From assembly GCF_018687695.1 (NCBI RefSeq), contig NZ_CP061303.1:806001-870000 (forward strand): 64,000 nt of DNA, read 5' to 3'. Below, in pieces: positions 25,235-34,484 of this stretch. This stretch comes from Polynucleobacter sp. MG-6-Vaara-E2. Its GTDB lineage: Bacteria > Pseudomonadota > Gammaproteobacteria > Burkholderiales > Burkholderiaceae. Each line of letters opens with the position of its first letter. The first letter of the stretch is position 1. The position numbers and the translations under genes are program-made. Under the pieces are notes generated by a model. The model was not told where the DNA came from, made no database searches, and saw nothing but the letters and a program-made list of their open reading frames with translations.

Positions 25235-27691
25235 ATGCAATTCTCAGAATCTTGGCTTCGTCAATACGTGAACCCATCGCTTGATAGTGATGCACTGGGT
25301 CATGCCATGACTATGGCTGGCTTAGAAGTCGAAGAGCAGCATTCTGTAGCGCCAGCATTTACGAAGATTGTGATTGCGCAAATTTTGTCTGCTGAGCAAC
25401 ACCCTGATGCAGATCGTTTGCGTGTTTGTAAAGTGGACGCAGGTACTGGGCAAGAATTACAAATTGTTTGCGGTGCGCCCAATGCACGTGCTGGCATTAA
25501 GATTCCCTGTGCCATGGTTGGCGCCGAATTGCCTCCTGCAGAAGCTGGTGGTAAGCCTTTCATGATTAAGGTTGGTAAATTGCGTGGCGTTGAGAGCCAA
25601 GGCATGCTGTGCTCTGGACGTGAACTTGGTCTTGGGGATGATCACGAAGGCATTCTCGAGCTGCCGGCTGATGCACCTATTGGTGAAGATATTCGAAAGT
25701 ATCTCGACTTAGATGATCAAGTGTTTGTCATCAAGTTAACTCCAAATAAAGCTGACTGCTTATCTTTGATGGGTATGGCAAGAGAAGTCTCCGCTATCAC
25801 CGGTGCCGCACTTTGTGCCCCTAAATGGAATGCACCAGCAGTATCGATTGATGACAAGCGTAAAGTAACCGTAGAGAGCAAAGAGCTTTGTGGTCGATTT
25901 GCCGGACGCGTGATTCGCGGCGTTAATCTACAGGCGAAAACGCCAGAGTGGATCGTTAAGCGTCTCAATCGCGCTGGTCAAAGAAGCATCTCCGCTTTGG
26001 TAGACCTTTCTAACTACGTCATGTTAGAAATGGGTCAACCTACCCATGTGTTTGATATCGATATGCTGGATGGTGATATCACTGTGCGCTGGGCTAAAGC
26101 AGGTGAAACGCTGGAGCTTTTGAATGGTCAAACAGTCACTTTGCAAGGTCCTGACTCTGCAGGTAAGTTACAAGAAGCTGGTGTAGTAGCTGACCAAAAA
26201 GGTCCTGTCGCTTTGGCGGGCATTATGGGCGGTAATCACTGTGCAGTGGCTGATGAGACCAAAAATATTTATGTAGAAGCAGCGTATTGGCTTCCTTCTG
26301 CTATTCAGGGCCGTGCTCGTCGTTTCAATTTCAGCACCGATGCTGCGCATCGCTTTGAACGCGGTGTAGACCCCCAAAATACGGTGAATTGCCTCGAGTA
26401 TCTGTCTTCACTCATTTTGGAAGTATGTGGCGGCCAAGCTGGTCCCGTGGATGATCAAGTGCTTAACGTACCAGAGCGTAAAGCTGTGAAGATGCGTTTA
26501 GCGAGAGCAGAAAAAGTTATTGGTATTCCGCTTACTGCAGAAGTGGTTGCCGATGTATTTAAGCGCCTTGGTTTTGAATTTAAGCAAGATGGCGATGTAT
26601 TTACTGTCACAGCACCAAGCTATCGTTTTGATATTGAAATCGAAGAAGACTTAATTGAAGAAGTCGCGCGGATGTATGGTTTTGAAAACATTCCTGACAC
26701 GCCACCATTAGCTTCACTCAAAATGAGTGCTAAAGCAGAAGCTAAGCGCGGTATTCATTTGCTTCGTCAGCGTTTAGCCTTACAAGGCTATCAAGAAGCT
26801 GTGAATTTTGGATTTATCGATCTTGAGAGTGAACAGCGTCTTGTAGGTGCAAAAGATCAAGACCTGATTAAGGTGCTTAATCCGATTGCCAACCAATATG
26901 GTGTCATGCGCAGCAACCTGTGGGGTGGATTACTCGGTAACCTCAAGACCAATTTGAACCGTGGAGCAGGGCGTGTACGCCTCTTTGAGACAGGACGCGT
27001 ATTTAAGCGGGACACCAGCGTTCTCGAGGCAGATGGCAAAGTAGCCGGATTTGCTCAGCCGCAAAAATTTGGTGGTCTTTCTTATGGTTCCTTCGTTCCT
27101 GAGCAGTGGGCTAACCCAACAAGAGCGGTAGATTTCTTTGATGTCAAGGGTGATCTAGAGCGTGTATTAGATCCTTTACGCATTGTGACTGAAGCAGCCC
27201 AACATCCTGCTTTGCACCCTGGCCGCAGCGCAAAAATATTTTTGCTAGCTGGCAAGAATCGTATTGAGGTTGGCTGGATTGGTGAGTTGCATCCAGGCTT
27301 ACAACAGGCCTATGAATTACCACAGGCGCCAGTCATGTTCGAATTGGATTTAGAACCTATTCGCAATCTTGGTTTGCCCGTTCCAGAAGAGTTAAGCAAG
27401 TTTCCTGCGGTGCAGCGCGACTTAGCGCTAGTAGTAAAGCAAGCTATTTCTGCACAATCTTTATTGGACGCAATGGCAGCATCAAAGCAGAGTTTTGTGC
27501 GTGCAATCGAATTGTTTGATGAATTTAAGCCGAAGGCTGGTTCGAGCAGCATGGCTGATGATGAGAAGAGTCTGGCCTTTCGGGTGACCTTATTAAATCC
27601 TCATGAAACATTGCAGGACGCACAAATTGACGCTGTTATGACGGCTTTATTGGGTGCAGTAGAAAAAAAATGCGCTGCTCGTCTGCGCTAG
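25235..27691 (+). CDS. pheT: Phenylalanyl-tRNA synthetase beta subunit
   Basis: 818-aa subunit with the N-terminal EMAP/tRNA-binding domain (VDAGTGQELQIVCGAPN near 67), B3/4 editing domain, B5 domain (YRFDIEIEEDLIEEVARMYGF near 466) and C-terminal ferredoxin-like anticodon-binding domain (SKFPAVQRDLALVV near 725). Length is slightly above E. coli's 795 aa. Located 25 bp after pheS. Confidence 0.97.
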   Translation: MQFSESWLRQYVNPSLDSDALGHAMTMAGLEVEEQHSVAPAFTKIVIAQILSAEQHPDADRLRVCKVDAGTGQELQIVCGAPNARAGIKIPCAMVGAELPPAEAGGKPFMIKVGKLRGVESQGMLCSGRELGLGDDHEGILELPADAPIGEDIRKYLDLDDQVFVIKLTPNKADCLSLMGMAREVSAITGAALCAPKWNAPAVSIDDKRKVTVESKELCGRFAGRVIRGVNLQAKTPEWIVKRLNRAGQRSISALVDLSNYVMLEMGQPTHVFDIDMLDGDITVRWAKAGETLELLNGQTVTLQGPDSAGKLQEAGVVADQKGPVALAGIMGGNHCAVADETKNIYVEAAYWLPSAIQGRARRFNFSTDAAHRFERGVDPQNTVNCLEYLSSLILEVCGGQAGPVDDQVLNVPERKAVKMRLARAEKVIGIPLTAEVVADVFKRLGFEFKQDGDVFTVTAPSYRFDIEIEEDLIEEVARMYGFENIPDTPPLASLKMSAKAEAKRGIHLLRQRLALQGYQEAVNFGFIDLESEQRLVGAKDQDLIKVLNPIANQYGVMRSNLWGGLLGNLKTNLNRGAGRVRLFETGRVFKRDTSVLEADGKVAGFAQPQKFGGLSYGSFVPEQWANPTRAVDFFDVKGDLERVLDPLRIVTEAAQHPALHPGRSAKIFLLAGKNRIEVGWIGELHPGLQQAYELPQAPVMFELDLEPIRNLGLPVPEELSKFPAVQRDLALVVKQAISAQSLLDAMAASKQSFVRAIELFDEFKPKAGSSSMADDEKSLAFRVTLLNPHETLQDAQIDAVMTALLGAVEKKCAARLR

Positions 27692-27750
27692 GTTTACTAT
27701 TACAGTAATAACGAAAAATATTGAATGCAGAGTTACAAAAGAGACTATCA

Positions 27751-28074
27751 ATGAACGAAATCATTTCCAACGATACCGTTACAAAAAACGAACTCTCAGA
27801 GGCACTCTTTGATCAGGTTGGCTTAAACAAGCGTGAAGCAAAAGATATGATCGATGCATTTTTTGATCGTATTGGTCAATCGCTTGAGTCTGGAACTGAA
27901 GTAAAAATTTCAGGCTTTGGTAATTTTCAGTTGCGCAATAAATCGGCTCGTCCTGGCCGAAATCCAAAGACAGGTCAAATGATTCCCATAGCTGCAAGGC
28001 GTGTAGTTACTTTTCATGCAAGTCAAAAGCTTAAAGATGTAGTGGAGTCACATGCTCGAGAAAACCGAGTTTGA
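27751..28074 (+). CDS. ihfA: Integration host factor alpha subunit
   Basis: 107-aa nucleoid DNA-bending protein. The core VTKNELSEALFDQVGLNKREAKDMI, the GFGNFQLRNKSARPGRNPKTGQ beta arm with the intercalating Pro, and VTFHASQKLK are typical. The start at 27751 (MNEIISND) is chosen; a TTG at 27721 would add ten residues foreign to the family. Follows pheT as in E. coli. The last 23 bases overlap the next gene. Confidence 0.95.
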   Translation: MNEIISNDTVTKNELSEALFDQVGLNKREAKDMIDAFFDRIGQSLESGTEVKISGFGNFQLRNKSARPGRNPKTGQMIPIAARRVVTFHASQKLKDVVESHARENRV

Positions 28075-28402
28075 TGTTAGCTCGACACTTTCGAGCTCTC
28101 AACTTCCCCCTATTCCTGCTAAGCGCTATTTCACTATTGGTGAGGTAGCAGACCTTTGCGGCGTGCGTTCCCACGTTCTGCGCTACTGGGAGCAAGAGTT
28201 TTCTCAGTTGAGCCCGCAAAAACGTCGCGGTAATCGTCGCTACTATCAACACCATGAGGTGGTATTGATTCGTAAAATTCGTACACTACTGTACGAAGAG
28301 GGTTTCACTATCAGTGGCGCGAGAAATCGTCTTGATGAGGCGCGTGGTGAACTCCGTTTGCGCGAAGAATTGCAAGCAGTTCTGCAAATTCTGTCGAAGT
28401 AG
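28052..28402 (+). CDS. MerR-family transcriptional regulator
   Basis: 116-aa protein with an N-terminal MerR winged-helix domain (FTIGEVADLCGVRSHVLRYWEQEF, about 25-48; RRGNRRYYQHHEVVLIRKI follows). No C-terminal metal-binding cysteines are present, so it is not a classical metal sensor. The ATG lies inside ihfA (23-bp overlap), with GTGGAG upstream within ihfA. A MerR gene after ihfA is common in betaproteobacteria; the regulon is unknown. Confidence 0.9.
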   Translation: MLEKTEFDVSSTLSSSQLPPIPAKRYFTIGEVADLCGVRSHVLRYWEQEFSQLSPQKRRGNRRYYQHHEVVLIRKIRTLLYEEGFTISGARNRLDEARGELRLREELQAVLQILSK

Positions 28403-28406
28403 ATAC

Positions 28407-28415
28407 TGCTACAAT
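28407..28415 (+). promoter_or_regulatory. Extended -10 promoter for tRNA-Pro
   Basis: TGCTACAAT fits the extended -10 pattern TGnTATAAT, placed 10 bp before the mature tRNA 5' end. No good -35 box is seen. The same nine bases occur at 29230 before rpsO. Confidence 0.5.
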
Positions 28416-28425
28416 TTTCTTTCGT

Positions 28426-28503
<78 letters not shown>

Positions 28504-28526
28504 TTCATGGTTCCCCGATTCTCTAA

Positions 28527-29123
28527 TTACTTATTCAGGGTGCTGTCTTTATAGTATTTGGTCCCTTTTCCAGTAATCTCTGCAGCCAAGCCAGAGTCTG
28601 TTAATTGATACATCAATACTCCTGGAGCAACAAGAGTAGCATCTTGATAGGCTCCACCGTCTTTTTCGTATTTCGCTGCCGCGGTGACTTGACCACCAAA
28701 AGTCCAGCCTGAGTTCACAAAATCATTCAGGGCGGTTTCATTTTGGAATATGAAGATGTTCTGAAAAGACTTCAAGCCAAATCCTAGGCCGGCTTGAACT
28801 TCGGCCATATTCATATAAATCGGATTGGAATTGAATTTATTGATAACTACACCCGTTCCCGAGCCACCACCAGCAATCAAAATTTTCATACCGAAATTGC
28901 TAAAGGTTGCATATCCCACTGATTTTTCAATGATGTCTCTTGCCTTAGGTTCAGTCGCGTATAGCGCTTTGAGAATTTGTTCATTCTTCTGAAGTATTTC
29001 TTGGCGCTGTTGAGCTACCGTTTTATCTTCGCCAAATGGGTTCGAAAATTGAGCCCAAACGGCAGTATTCATGCAAAAAAAGAGGGTGATAAGGGTTGCC
29101 AGAGGGCGGTAAATAGCATTCAT
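28527..29123 (-). CDS. Secreted SYLF-domain lipid-binding protein
   Basis: 198-aa protein with a signal peptide (cleavage after VWA near residue 24) and a SYLF/YSC84-like domain: AKDIIEKSVGYATFSNFGMKILIAGGG at about 60-85, followed by GFGLKSFQNIFIFQNETALNDFV and GVLMYQLTDSG. SYLF domains bind phospholipids or actin in eukaryotes; the bacterial role in the envelope is unclear. Transcribed divergently from rpsO. Confidence 0.87.
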   Translation of the reverse strand: MNAIYRPLATLITLFFCMNTAVWAQFSNPFGEDKTVAQQRQEILQKNEQILKALYATEPKARDIIEKSVGYATFSNFGMKILIAGGGSGTGVVINKFNSNPIYMNMAEVQAGLGFGLKSFQNIFIFQNETALNDFVNSGWTFGGQVTAAAKYEKDGGAYQDATLVAPGVLMYQLTDSGLAAEITGKGTKYYKDSTLNK

Positions 29124-29170
29124 ATTTTGTAAGTTATTGATTTAAATAGTTAATTTATATATTGCGGAGG

Positions 29171-29195
29171 TATTGGTACCCTCAGAATACCAATA
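29171..29195. promoter_or_regulatory. Palindrome in the divergent SYLF-rpsO region
   Basis: Perfect inverted repeat TATTGGTA (29171-29178) and TACCAATA (29188-29195) with a 9-nt spacer. It lies 48 bp upstream of the SYLF start codon and 35 bp upstream of the rpsO extended -10, a position suited to an operator, but no cognate regulator is known. Confidence 0.4.
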
Positions 29196-29229
29196 TCGGT
29201 AGGGCAATTCGCTCTTTAAGATCCTCATC

Positions 29230-29238
29230 TGCTACAAT
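29230..29238 (+). promoter_or_regulatory. Extended -10 promoter for rpsO
   Basis: TGCTACAAT, matching TGnTATAAT, about 104 bp upstream of rpsO. The -35 region has no recognisable consensus. It would give a leader of roughly 95 nt. Confidence 0.5.
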
Positions 29239-29341
29239 TCGATGGCTTTGATTTGTAAAGCTTTTTTTGTTTTATTTTGTTAATAACGCACGACACAAAT
29301 TGGGTGAAAGCTCGAGTGTTCGCAAGTAAGGAGTATTAAAA

Positions 29342-29611
29342 ATGGCAGTTGCTGATATCAAAACGGCGGAAATCGTCAAAGAAAACGCGCGCAGCGCAAA
29401 CGATACGGGTAGTCCAGAAGTGCAAGTTTCTTTGCTCACAGCCCGCATCAATGAATTAACCCCCCATTTCAAGGCTAACGCTAAAGACCATCACAGCCGT
29501 CGCGGTTTGTTGAAGATGGTTTCACGTCGCCGTCGCCTCTTGGATTACCTCAAAGGCAAAGATCTGGATCGCTATCGCGCATTGATCGAGAAATTAGGTC
29601 TCCGTAAGTAA
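29342..29611 (+). CDS. rpsO: 30S ribosomal protein S15
   Basis: 89-aa protein with TGSPEVQVSLLTARINELTPHF and KDHHSRRGLLKMVSRRRRLLDYLK, the rRNA-binding core. AAGGAG lies 7-12 bases before the ATG. Followed by a terminator-like hairpin and pnp, the usual arrangement. Confidence 0.98.
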   Translation: MAVADIKTAEIVKENARSANDTGSPEVQVSLLTARINELTPHFKANAKDHHSRRGLLKMVSRRRRLLDYLKGKDLDRYRALIEKLGLRK

Positions 29612-29628
29612 TTCTTATCGGTATTGCA

Positions 29629-29690
29629 ATGCCATCTCACTTAGGGTTGTTTCTTTGCAGAATCAGTCTTAAGAAGATGGCATGTTTTTT
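29629..29690 (+). terminator. rpsO intrinsic terminator
   Basis: Stem ATGCCATCT (29629-29637) with AGATGGCAT (29675-29683) and a long loop, followed by GTTTTTT. Likely reduces read-through from rpsO into pnp. Confidence 0.6.
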
Positions 29691-29796
29691 GAGCGCTTTT
29701 AGATTATTTGTGTAGGGGATCGTGTCATTCCAATGAGCTTCTGATGTCAGAGTCTCCCTGGAATGGCATCCCTTGTAATCCTTAATCGCTCCAGTG

Positions 29797-29826
29797 TTGT
29801 CGTGACACTGCTTTATCCCACGACAA
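29797..29826 (+). promoter_or_regulatory. Leader hairpin of pnp
   Basis: Perfect 8-bp stem TTGTCGTG/CACGACAA with a 14-nt loop, ending 48 bp before the pnp ATG; an overlapping alternative CAGTGT/ACACTG exists at 29792-29809. In E. coli an RNase III-cut stem in the pnp leader mediates PNPase autoregulation; this could be the counterpart. Confidence 0.45.
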
Positions 29827-29874
29827 GCGTAATGCTCATGTGAGTCTTACGTGAACAATTTGGAGAAGATCAGA

Positions 29875-32034
29875 ATGACAATGTTTAAAAAAGCAGTAAA
29901 AAGTTTTCAATGGGGCAACCACCAAGTAACAATGGAAACAGGTGAGATCGCTCGCCAATCAGGTGGTGCCGTTATCGTTAACGTAGATGACACAGTAGTC
30001 ATGGGCACAGTAGTTGCCTCTAAGTCTGCAAAGCCAGGCCAGTCCTTTTTCCCATTGACTGTTGATTACCTAGAAAAAACTTATGCAGCAGGCAAGATCC
30101 CTGGTGGCTTCTTCCGTCGCGAAGGTCGTCCATCAGAAGGTGAGACATTAATCTCCCGTTTGATCGATCGCCCATTACGTCCTTTGTTCCCAGAAGGTTT
30201 CTTGAATGAAGTTCAGGTTGTAGTGCATGTTTTGTCTATTAACCCAGACGTTCCCGCAGATATTCCTGCTTTGATCGCTGCTTCTGCAGCTTTGGCAGTT
30301 TCAGGCATTCCATTTGCAGGACCTGTTGGCGCTGCTCGTGTTGGTTACGCAAACGGTCAATATCTCCTGAACCCAACTCGTACAGAGCAAGCCGCTAGCG
30401 AACTTGATTTGATCGTTGCTGGCACACAAGCTGCTGTATTGATGGTTGAGTCTGAAGCAAATCAGTTATCTGAAGATGTCATGCTGGGTGCTGTTGTGTA
30501 TGGTCATGACCAAATGCAGACTGCAATCAACGCTATCAATGATTTGGTACGTGAAGCTGGCAAACCAGAATGGGATTGGACTGCCGCTCCTAAAGATGAG
30601 CCATTTATCGCCAAGGTAACCGCTTTGGCTGAAGCGCCATTGCGCGAGGCTTATCAGATTCGTCAAAAGGGCGCTCGTTCAGACAAGCTCAAAGAAATTT
30701 CAAAAGAAGTATTGGCAAAGTTATCTGAAGAGGGCGATGTTGATGCAGTTGCTGTCAGTGACATCATGTTTGAAATCGAAGCGAAGATTGTTCGTAGCCA
30801 GATTTTGAATGGTGAGCCACGTATTGATGGCCGCGATACACGCACTGTTCGTCCGATTGAAATTCGTAATGGCGTATTGCCACGCACCCACGGTTCTGCG
30901 TTGTTTACCCGTGGCGAAACGCAGGCTCTCGTAGTGGCTACTTTGGGTACTGCCCGGGACGAGCAAATTATTGATGCGCTTGAAGGTGAATACCGCGATC
31001 GTTTCATGTTCCACTACAACATGCCTCCGTTTGCTACTGGTGAAACAGGTCGTGTAGGTAGCCCTAAGCGTCGTGAAATTGGTCATGGACGTTTGGCTAA
31101 GCGCGCATTAATTCCAGTATTGCCAAGCCCAGAAGATTTTGCGTACAGTATCCGTGTTGTTTCAGAAATTACCGAGTCAAACGGCTCTTCCTCAATGGCT
31201 TCTGTTTGTGGCGGCTGCTTGGCGATGATGGATGCTGGTGTACCAGTGAAAGCACACGTTGCTGGCGTAGCAATGGGCTTGATCCTTGATGGCAATCGCT
31301 TTGCTGTGTTGACCGACATCTTGGGTGATGAAGATCACTTGGGTGATATGGACTTTAAAGTAGCAGGCACTGCAAATGGTATTACTGCACTCCAGATGGA
31401 CATTAAAGTTCAAGGTATTACTAAAGAAATTATGCAAGTTGCTTTGGCGCAAGCTAAAGAAGGTCGCTTGCACATCTTGAGCAAAATGCAAGAAGCAATG
31501 GGATCAGTTCGTACAGAATTGTCTGCTCACGCTCCACGCATGGTGTCATTCAAGATTCATCCAGACAAGATTCGTGAAGTCATTGGTAAGGGTGGTGCAA
31601 CCATTCAAGCCCTGACGAAAGAAACTGGCTGCAGCATCGACATCAAAGATGATGGCACTGTAACGATTGCTTCAACTTCTGCTGAAGGCATGGCTGAAGC
31701 TAAGGCGCGTATCGAAGGCATTACCGCTGAAGCTGAAGTAGGCAAGATCTACGAAGGTCCAGTTGTGAAGTTGCTTGAATTCGGTGCTTTGGTAAATATC
31801 CTCCCTGGTAAAGATGGCCTCTTGCACATCTCTGAGATTTCCAATGAGCGTGTAAAAGAAGTGAAAGATTATTTGGCAGAAGGTCAAGTAGTTCGCGTGA
31901 AATTGTTAGCTGCTGATGAGCGTGGTCGTTTGCGCTTGTCATTGAAGGCAGCAATGGCTGATGAAGGTGGCACGATTGCTCCTTTAGCGGGCGCTACTGC
32001 TGAGGCTGCTCCTGCAACTGACGAAACAGCCTAA
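29875..32034 (+). CDS. pnp: Polyribonucleotide nucleotidyltransferase (PNPase)
   Basis: 719-aa phosphorolytic 3'-5' exoribonuclease of the RNA degradosome. Two RNase PH domains (about 1-230 and 300-540) flank a helical linker; KH follows (VIGKGGATIQ near 570) and then S1 (GKIYEGPVVKLLEFGALVNI near 622). A low-complexity Ala/Thr tail ends the protein. Start at 29875 is chosen from GGAG 9 bases upstream; a GTG at 29851 is in frame but lies before that site. Confidence 0.97.
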   Translation: MTMFKKAVKSFQWGNHQVTMETGEIARQSGGAVIVNVDDTVVMGTVVASKSAKPGQSFFPLTVDYLEKTYAAGKIPGGFFRREGRPSEGETLISRLIDRPLRPLFPEGFLNEVQVVVHVLSINPDVPADIPALIAASAALAVSGIPFAGPVGAARVGYANGQYLLNPTRTEQAASELDLIVAGTQAAVLMVESEANQLSEDVMLGAVVYGHDQMQTAINAINDLVREAGKPEWDWTAAPKDEPFIAKVTALAEAPLREAYQIRQKGARSDKLKEISKEVLAKLSEEGDVDAVAVSDIMFEIEAKIVRSQILNGEPRIDGRDTRTVRPIEIRNGVLPRTHGSALFTRGETQALVVATLGTARDEQIIDALEGEYRDRFMFHYNMPPFATGETGRVGSPKRREIGHGRLAKRALIPVLPSPEDFAYSIRVVSEITESNGSSSMASVCGGCLAMMDAGVPVKAHVAGVAMGLILDGNRFAVLTDILGDEDHLGDMDFKVAGTANGITALQMDIKVQGITKEIMQVALAQAKEGRLHILSKMQEAMGSVRTELSAHAPRMVSFKIHPDKIREVIGKGGATIQALTKETGCSIDIKDDGTVTIASTSAEGMAEAKARIEGITAEAEVGKIYEGPVVKLLEFGALVNILPGKDGLLHISEISNERVKEVKDYLAEGQVVRVKLLAADERGRLRLSLKAAMADEGGTIAPLAGATAEAAPATDETA

Positions 32035-32064
32035 GTTTTTTTCTAAGATCTTTCGGAGCTTTCA

Positions 32065-33063
32065 ATGCGTGTAATTGAGATCAAAGAATTCGGTGCACCA
32101 GAAATGTTGGTGCCTGCCACTCGTCCAGATCCAGCGGTACCTACTGCTGGAACTGGCGAGGTATTGATTAAGGTTTTGGCTTCAGGCATTAATCGTCCAG
32201 ACGTTTTGCAACGTAAAGGTCATTACCCTGTACCAGCAGGTGCATCTGATATCCCTGGCCTTGAAGTTGCCGGTGAAATTATTGGTGGTGACTTAGCTCA
32301 CGCGAATAACGCCTTTGGCCTCAAGATTGGCGATAAAGTCTGTGCCTTGGTCCAAGGTGGCGGCTATGCCGACCTTTGTACTGCACCAATTGCTCAATGT
32401 CTGCCTTATCCCAAGGGATTTTCTGATCAAGAAGCAGCCGCTTTACCTGAAACTTTTTATACCGTCTGGAGTAATGTCTTCATGCGCGGGGAATTGTCTG
32501 AAGGTGAAACCCTATTGGTTCAAGGTGGCTCAAGTGGCATTGGCGTAACGGCTATATTGCTTGCGAAAGCAATGGGTCATAAGGTGTTTGTTACAGCTGG
32601 TACTGATGAGAAATGTACTGCTTGTTTGAAGTTAGGCGCGGATCTCGCGATTAATTACAAGACCCAAGACTTTGTTGAAGAAGTGAAGAAGGCCACTGAT
32701 GGTAAGGGTGTGAACGTCATCCTTGATATGGTGACTGGCGCTTACGTTCAACGAGAAATCGATTGCTTGGCTGATGATGGGCGAATTGTCATTATTGCTA
32801 TTCAAGGCGGCTCAAAAGCGGAAGTGAGTACCAATCAAATTTTGCGCCGTCGCTTGACTATCACTGGATCAACCCTCCGTCCGCGCCCAGTCGCATTTAA
32901 GAAACAAATTACTAAGCAATTGTTTGATCATGTTTGGCCATTACTTAATGCGGGCAAACTCAAGCCAGCAATTTATAAAACTTTTACGCTTGACCAGGCG
33001 GCCGATGCACATCGTTTGATGGAATCATCTGAGCATGTTGGCAAAATTATTCTAACGGTTTAG
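32065..33063 (+). CDS. NAD(P)H-quinone oxidoreductase (PIG3-like MDR family)
   Basis: 332-aa zinc-independent medium-chain reductase. GroES-like N-terminal domain with GINRPDVLQRKGHYP near 48, then a Rossmann domain with LLVQGGSSGIGVTAILLAKAMG near 150. The wording is that of the TIGR02824/PIG3 quinone oxidoreductases. Located between pnp and tpiA; same strand with a 30-bp gap to pnp and 14 bp to tpiA. Confidence 0.9.
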   Translation: MRVIEIKEFGAPEMLVPATRPDPAVPTAGTGEVLIKVLASGINRPDVLQRKGHYPVPAGASDIPGLEVAGEIIGGDLAHANNAFGLKIGDKVCALVQGGGYADLCTAPIAQCLPYPKGFSDQEAAALPETFYTVWSNVFMRGELSEGETLLVQGGSSGIGVTAILLAKAMGHKVFVTAGTDEKCTACLKLGADLAINYKTQDFVEEVKKATDGKGVNVILDMVTGAYVQREIDCLADDGRIVIIAIQGGSKAEVSTNQILRRRLTITGSTLRPRPVAFKKQITKQLFDHVWPLLNAGKLKPAIYKTFTLDQAADAHRLMESSEHVGKIILTV

Positions 33064-33077
33064 CAAACTCCAAGCTT

Positions 33078-33836
33078 ATGCGTCCACTCATCGTCATCGG
33101 CAATTGGAAAATGAATGGCAATCTTGCAGGTAATCAAGATTGGATTAAGACTGTTGCGCGCGGCATGGAGAGTGGCATGCCAGCAGGTCGTAAGTTTGCT
33201 GTATGCCCACCTTTTCCTTATTTGGCACAATGCGCTAATTTGATTAAAGAGCATTCCTTGGCATTTTTAAGTTTAGGTGCTCAAGATGCGTCAGCACAAG
33301 CTAGTGGCGCTTATACGGGCGAAGCCAGTGCTGCCATGCTCAAAGAATTGGGTTGTCAGTATGTGATTGTGGGTCACTCAGAGCGCCGTCAAAACCATCA
33401 TGAGGTTGATGAGGTGGTTGCTGCCAAGGCCTTGCAGGTTCTCGATAACGGCATGACTCCTGTGATTTGCGTTGGCGAGACTGCGGATGAGCGTAACTCT
33501 GGAAGGGCTGAGGAAGTCGTCTGTGGTCAGGTTGCTAAACAAGTGTCCGTGCTACAAGATCGCTTGGCTGATTGCTTAATTGCGTATGAGCCGGTTTGGG
33601 CAATTGGGACTGGTAAGGTTGCAAGTTCCCAAGTTGCACAAGATATGCATCGCCACATTCGTCTGCAATTAGCGGAGTTTGATGAGGATGTTGCATCACA
33701 CGTAGGAATTTTGTATGGCGGCAGTGTCAAGCCTGACAATGCTGTTGAATTGTTCGCCATGCCAGATATCGATGGTGGATTGGTTGGGGGAGCTTCTTTA
33801 AATCCCCAAGACTTTCTGGCTATCTGTCAGGCATAG
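33078..33836 (+). CDS. tpiA: Triosephosphate isomerase
   Basis: 252-aa TIM-barrel enzyme of glycolysis and gluconeogenesis. Visible: GNWKMNG near residue 7 (catalytic Lys), IVGHSERRQ near 98 (catalytic His), AYEPVWAIGTGK near 170 (catalytic Glu and loop 6) and LYGGSVKPDN near 213. Length is normal. Confidence 0.97.
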   Translation: MRPLIVIGNWKMNGNLAGNQDWIKTVARGMESGMPAGRKFAVCPPFPYLAQCANLIKEHSLAFLSLGAQDASAQASGAYTGEASAAMLKELGCQYVIVGHSERRQNHHEVDEVVAAKALQVLDNGMTPVICVGETADERNSGRAEEVVCGQVAKQVSVLQDRLADCLIAYEPVWAIGTGKVASSQVAQDMHRHIRLQLAEFDEDVASHVGILYGGSVKPDNAVELFAMPDIDGGLVGGASLNPQDFLAICQA

Positions 33837-33858
33837 ATTTTTTATTTGGAGATAAGCT

Positions 33859-34203
33859 GTGGAATGGTTTAAGACTTTGTTAATCGTATTGCAGGTGATT
33901 TCAGCATTGGCTGTGATCTTGTTGGTGCTCTTGCAACAAGGTAAGGGTGCGGATATGGGCGCTGCTTTTGGATCTGGCGCTTCTGGTAGCCTATTTGGCG
34001 CTAGTGGTTCGGCAAACTTCCTGTCCCATACAACGGCCATCTTTGCAGCCGTATTTTTCATTTGTACCTTGGGCATTACTTGGATCGGCAATAAGAAGGA
34101 GGTGAGCCCTGGGGTTCTTTCTGGAACGGTAGCTCCAGCAGCATCTCCTGCTGCTCCGGTTGCCCCTCCTCAAGATCCAAGCAAACCAGCAGTTCCTAAG
34201 TAA
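33859..34203 (+). CDS. secG: SecG preprotein translocase subunit
   Basis: 114-aa inner-membrane protein with two transmembrane helices (about 5-27 and 52-74), the QQGKGADMGAAFGSGASGSLFG loop between them and a Pro/Ala-rich tail. GTG start, with TTGGAGAT upstream. Gene order tpiA-secG-tRNA-Leu-nuoA is characteristic of proteobacteria. Confidence 0.95.
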   Translation: MEWFKTLLIVLQVISALAVILLVLLQQGKGADMGAAFGSGASGSLFGASGSANFLSHTTAIFAAVFFICTLGITWIGNKKEVSPGVLSGTVAPAASPAAPVAPPQDPSKPAVPK

Positions 34204-34265
34204 AAAAGTAGGTTTTTACAGATTTTCCTGCCCCATTTTTAGGGTGGCAGAGTGGTGCAATGCAG

Positions 34266-34271
34266 TAGAAT
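34266..34271 (+). promoter_or_regulatory. Possible -10 element of tRNA-Leu
   Basis: TAGAAT placed 18 bp before the mature tRNA 5' end in the secG-tRNA gap. No -35 consensus found at 16-18 bp upstream. It may be used if the tRNA is not simply read through from secG. Confidence 0.25.
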
Positions 34272-34289
34272 TGACGGGTTTTACAAGAT

Positions 34290-34374
34290 GCCGACGTGGT
34301 GAAATTGGTAGACACGCTATCTTGAGGGGGTAGTGGCTTAGGCTGTGCGAGTTCGAGTCTCGCCGTCGGCACCA
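34290..34374 (+). tRNA. tRNA-Leu (GAG)
   Basis: 85-nt class II tRNA: acceptor GCCGACG/CGTCGGC, anticodon stem CTATC/GGTAG with loop TTGAGGG (anticodon GAG), a short variable arm, T arm GCGAGTTCGAGTCTCGC and an encoded CCA. A possible -10 TAGAAT lies at 34266-34271. Confidence 0.95.
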
Positions 34375-34484
34375 AAAATTGAAGTTTAGCTAAGGTTTTT
34401 TGCTCTAAATCAAAAGAGTATGTAGTGGAATAATTAATAATTTGCTGTTTTGAAGAATTACCAGACGAACGACTCAGGACCATT

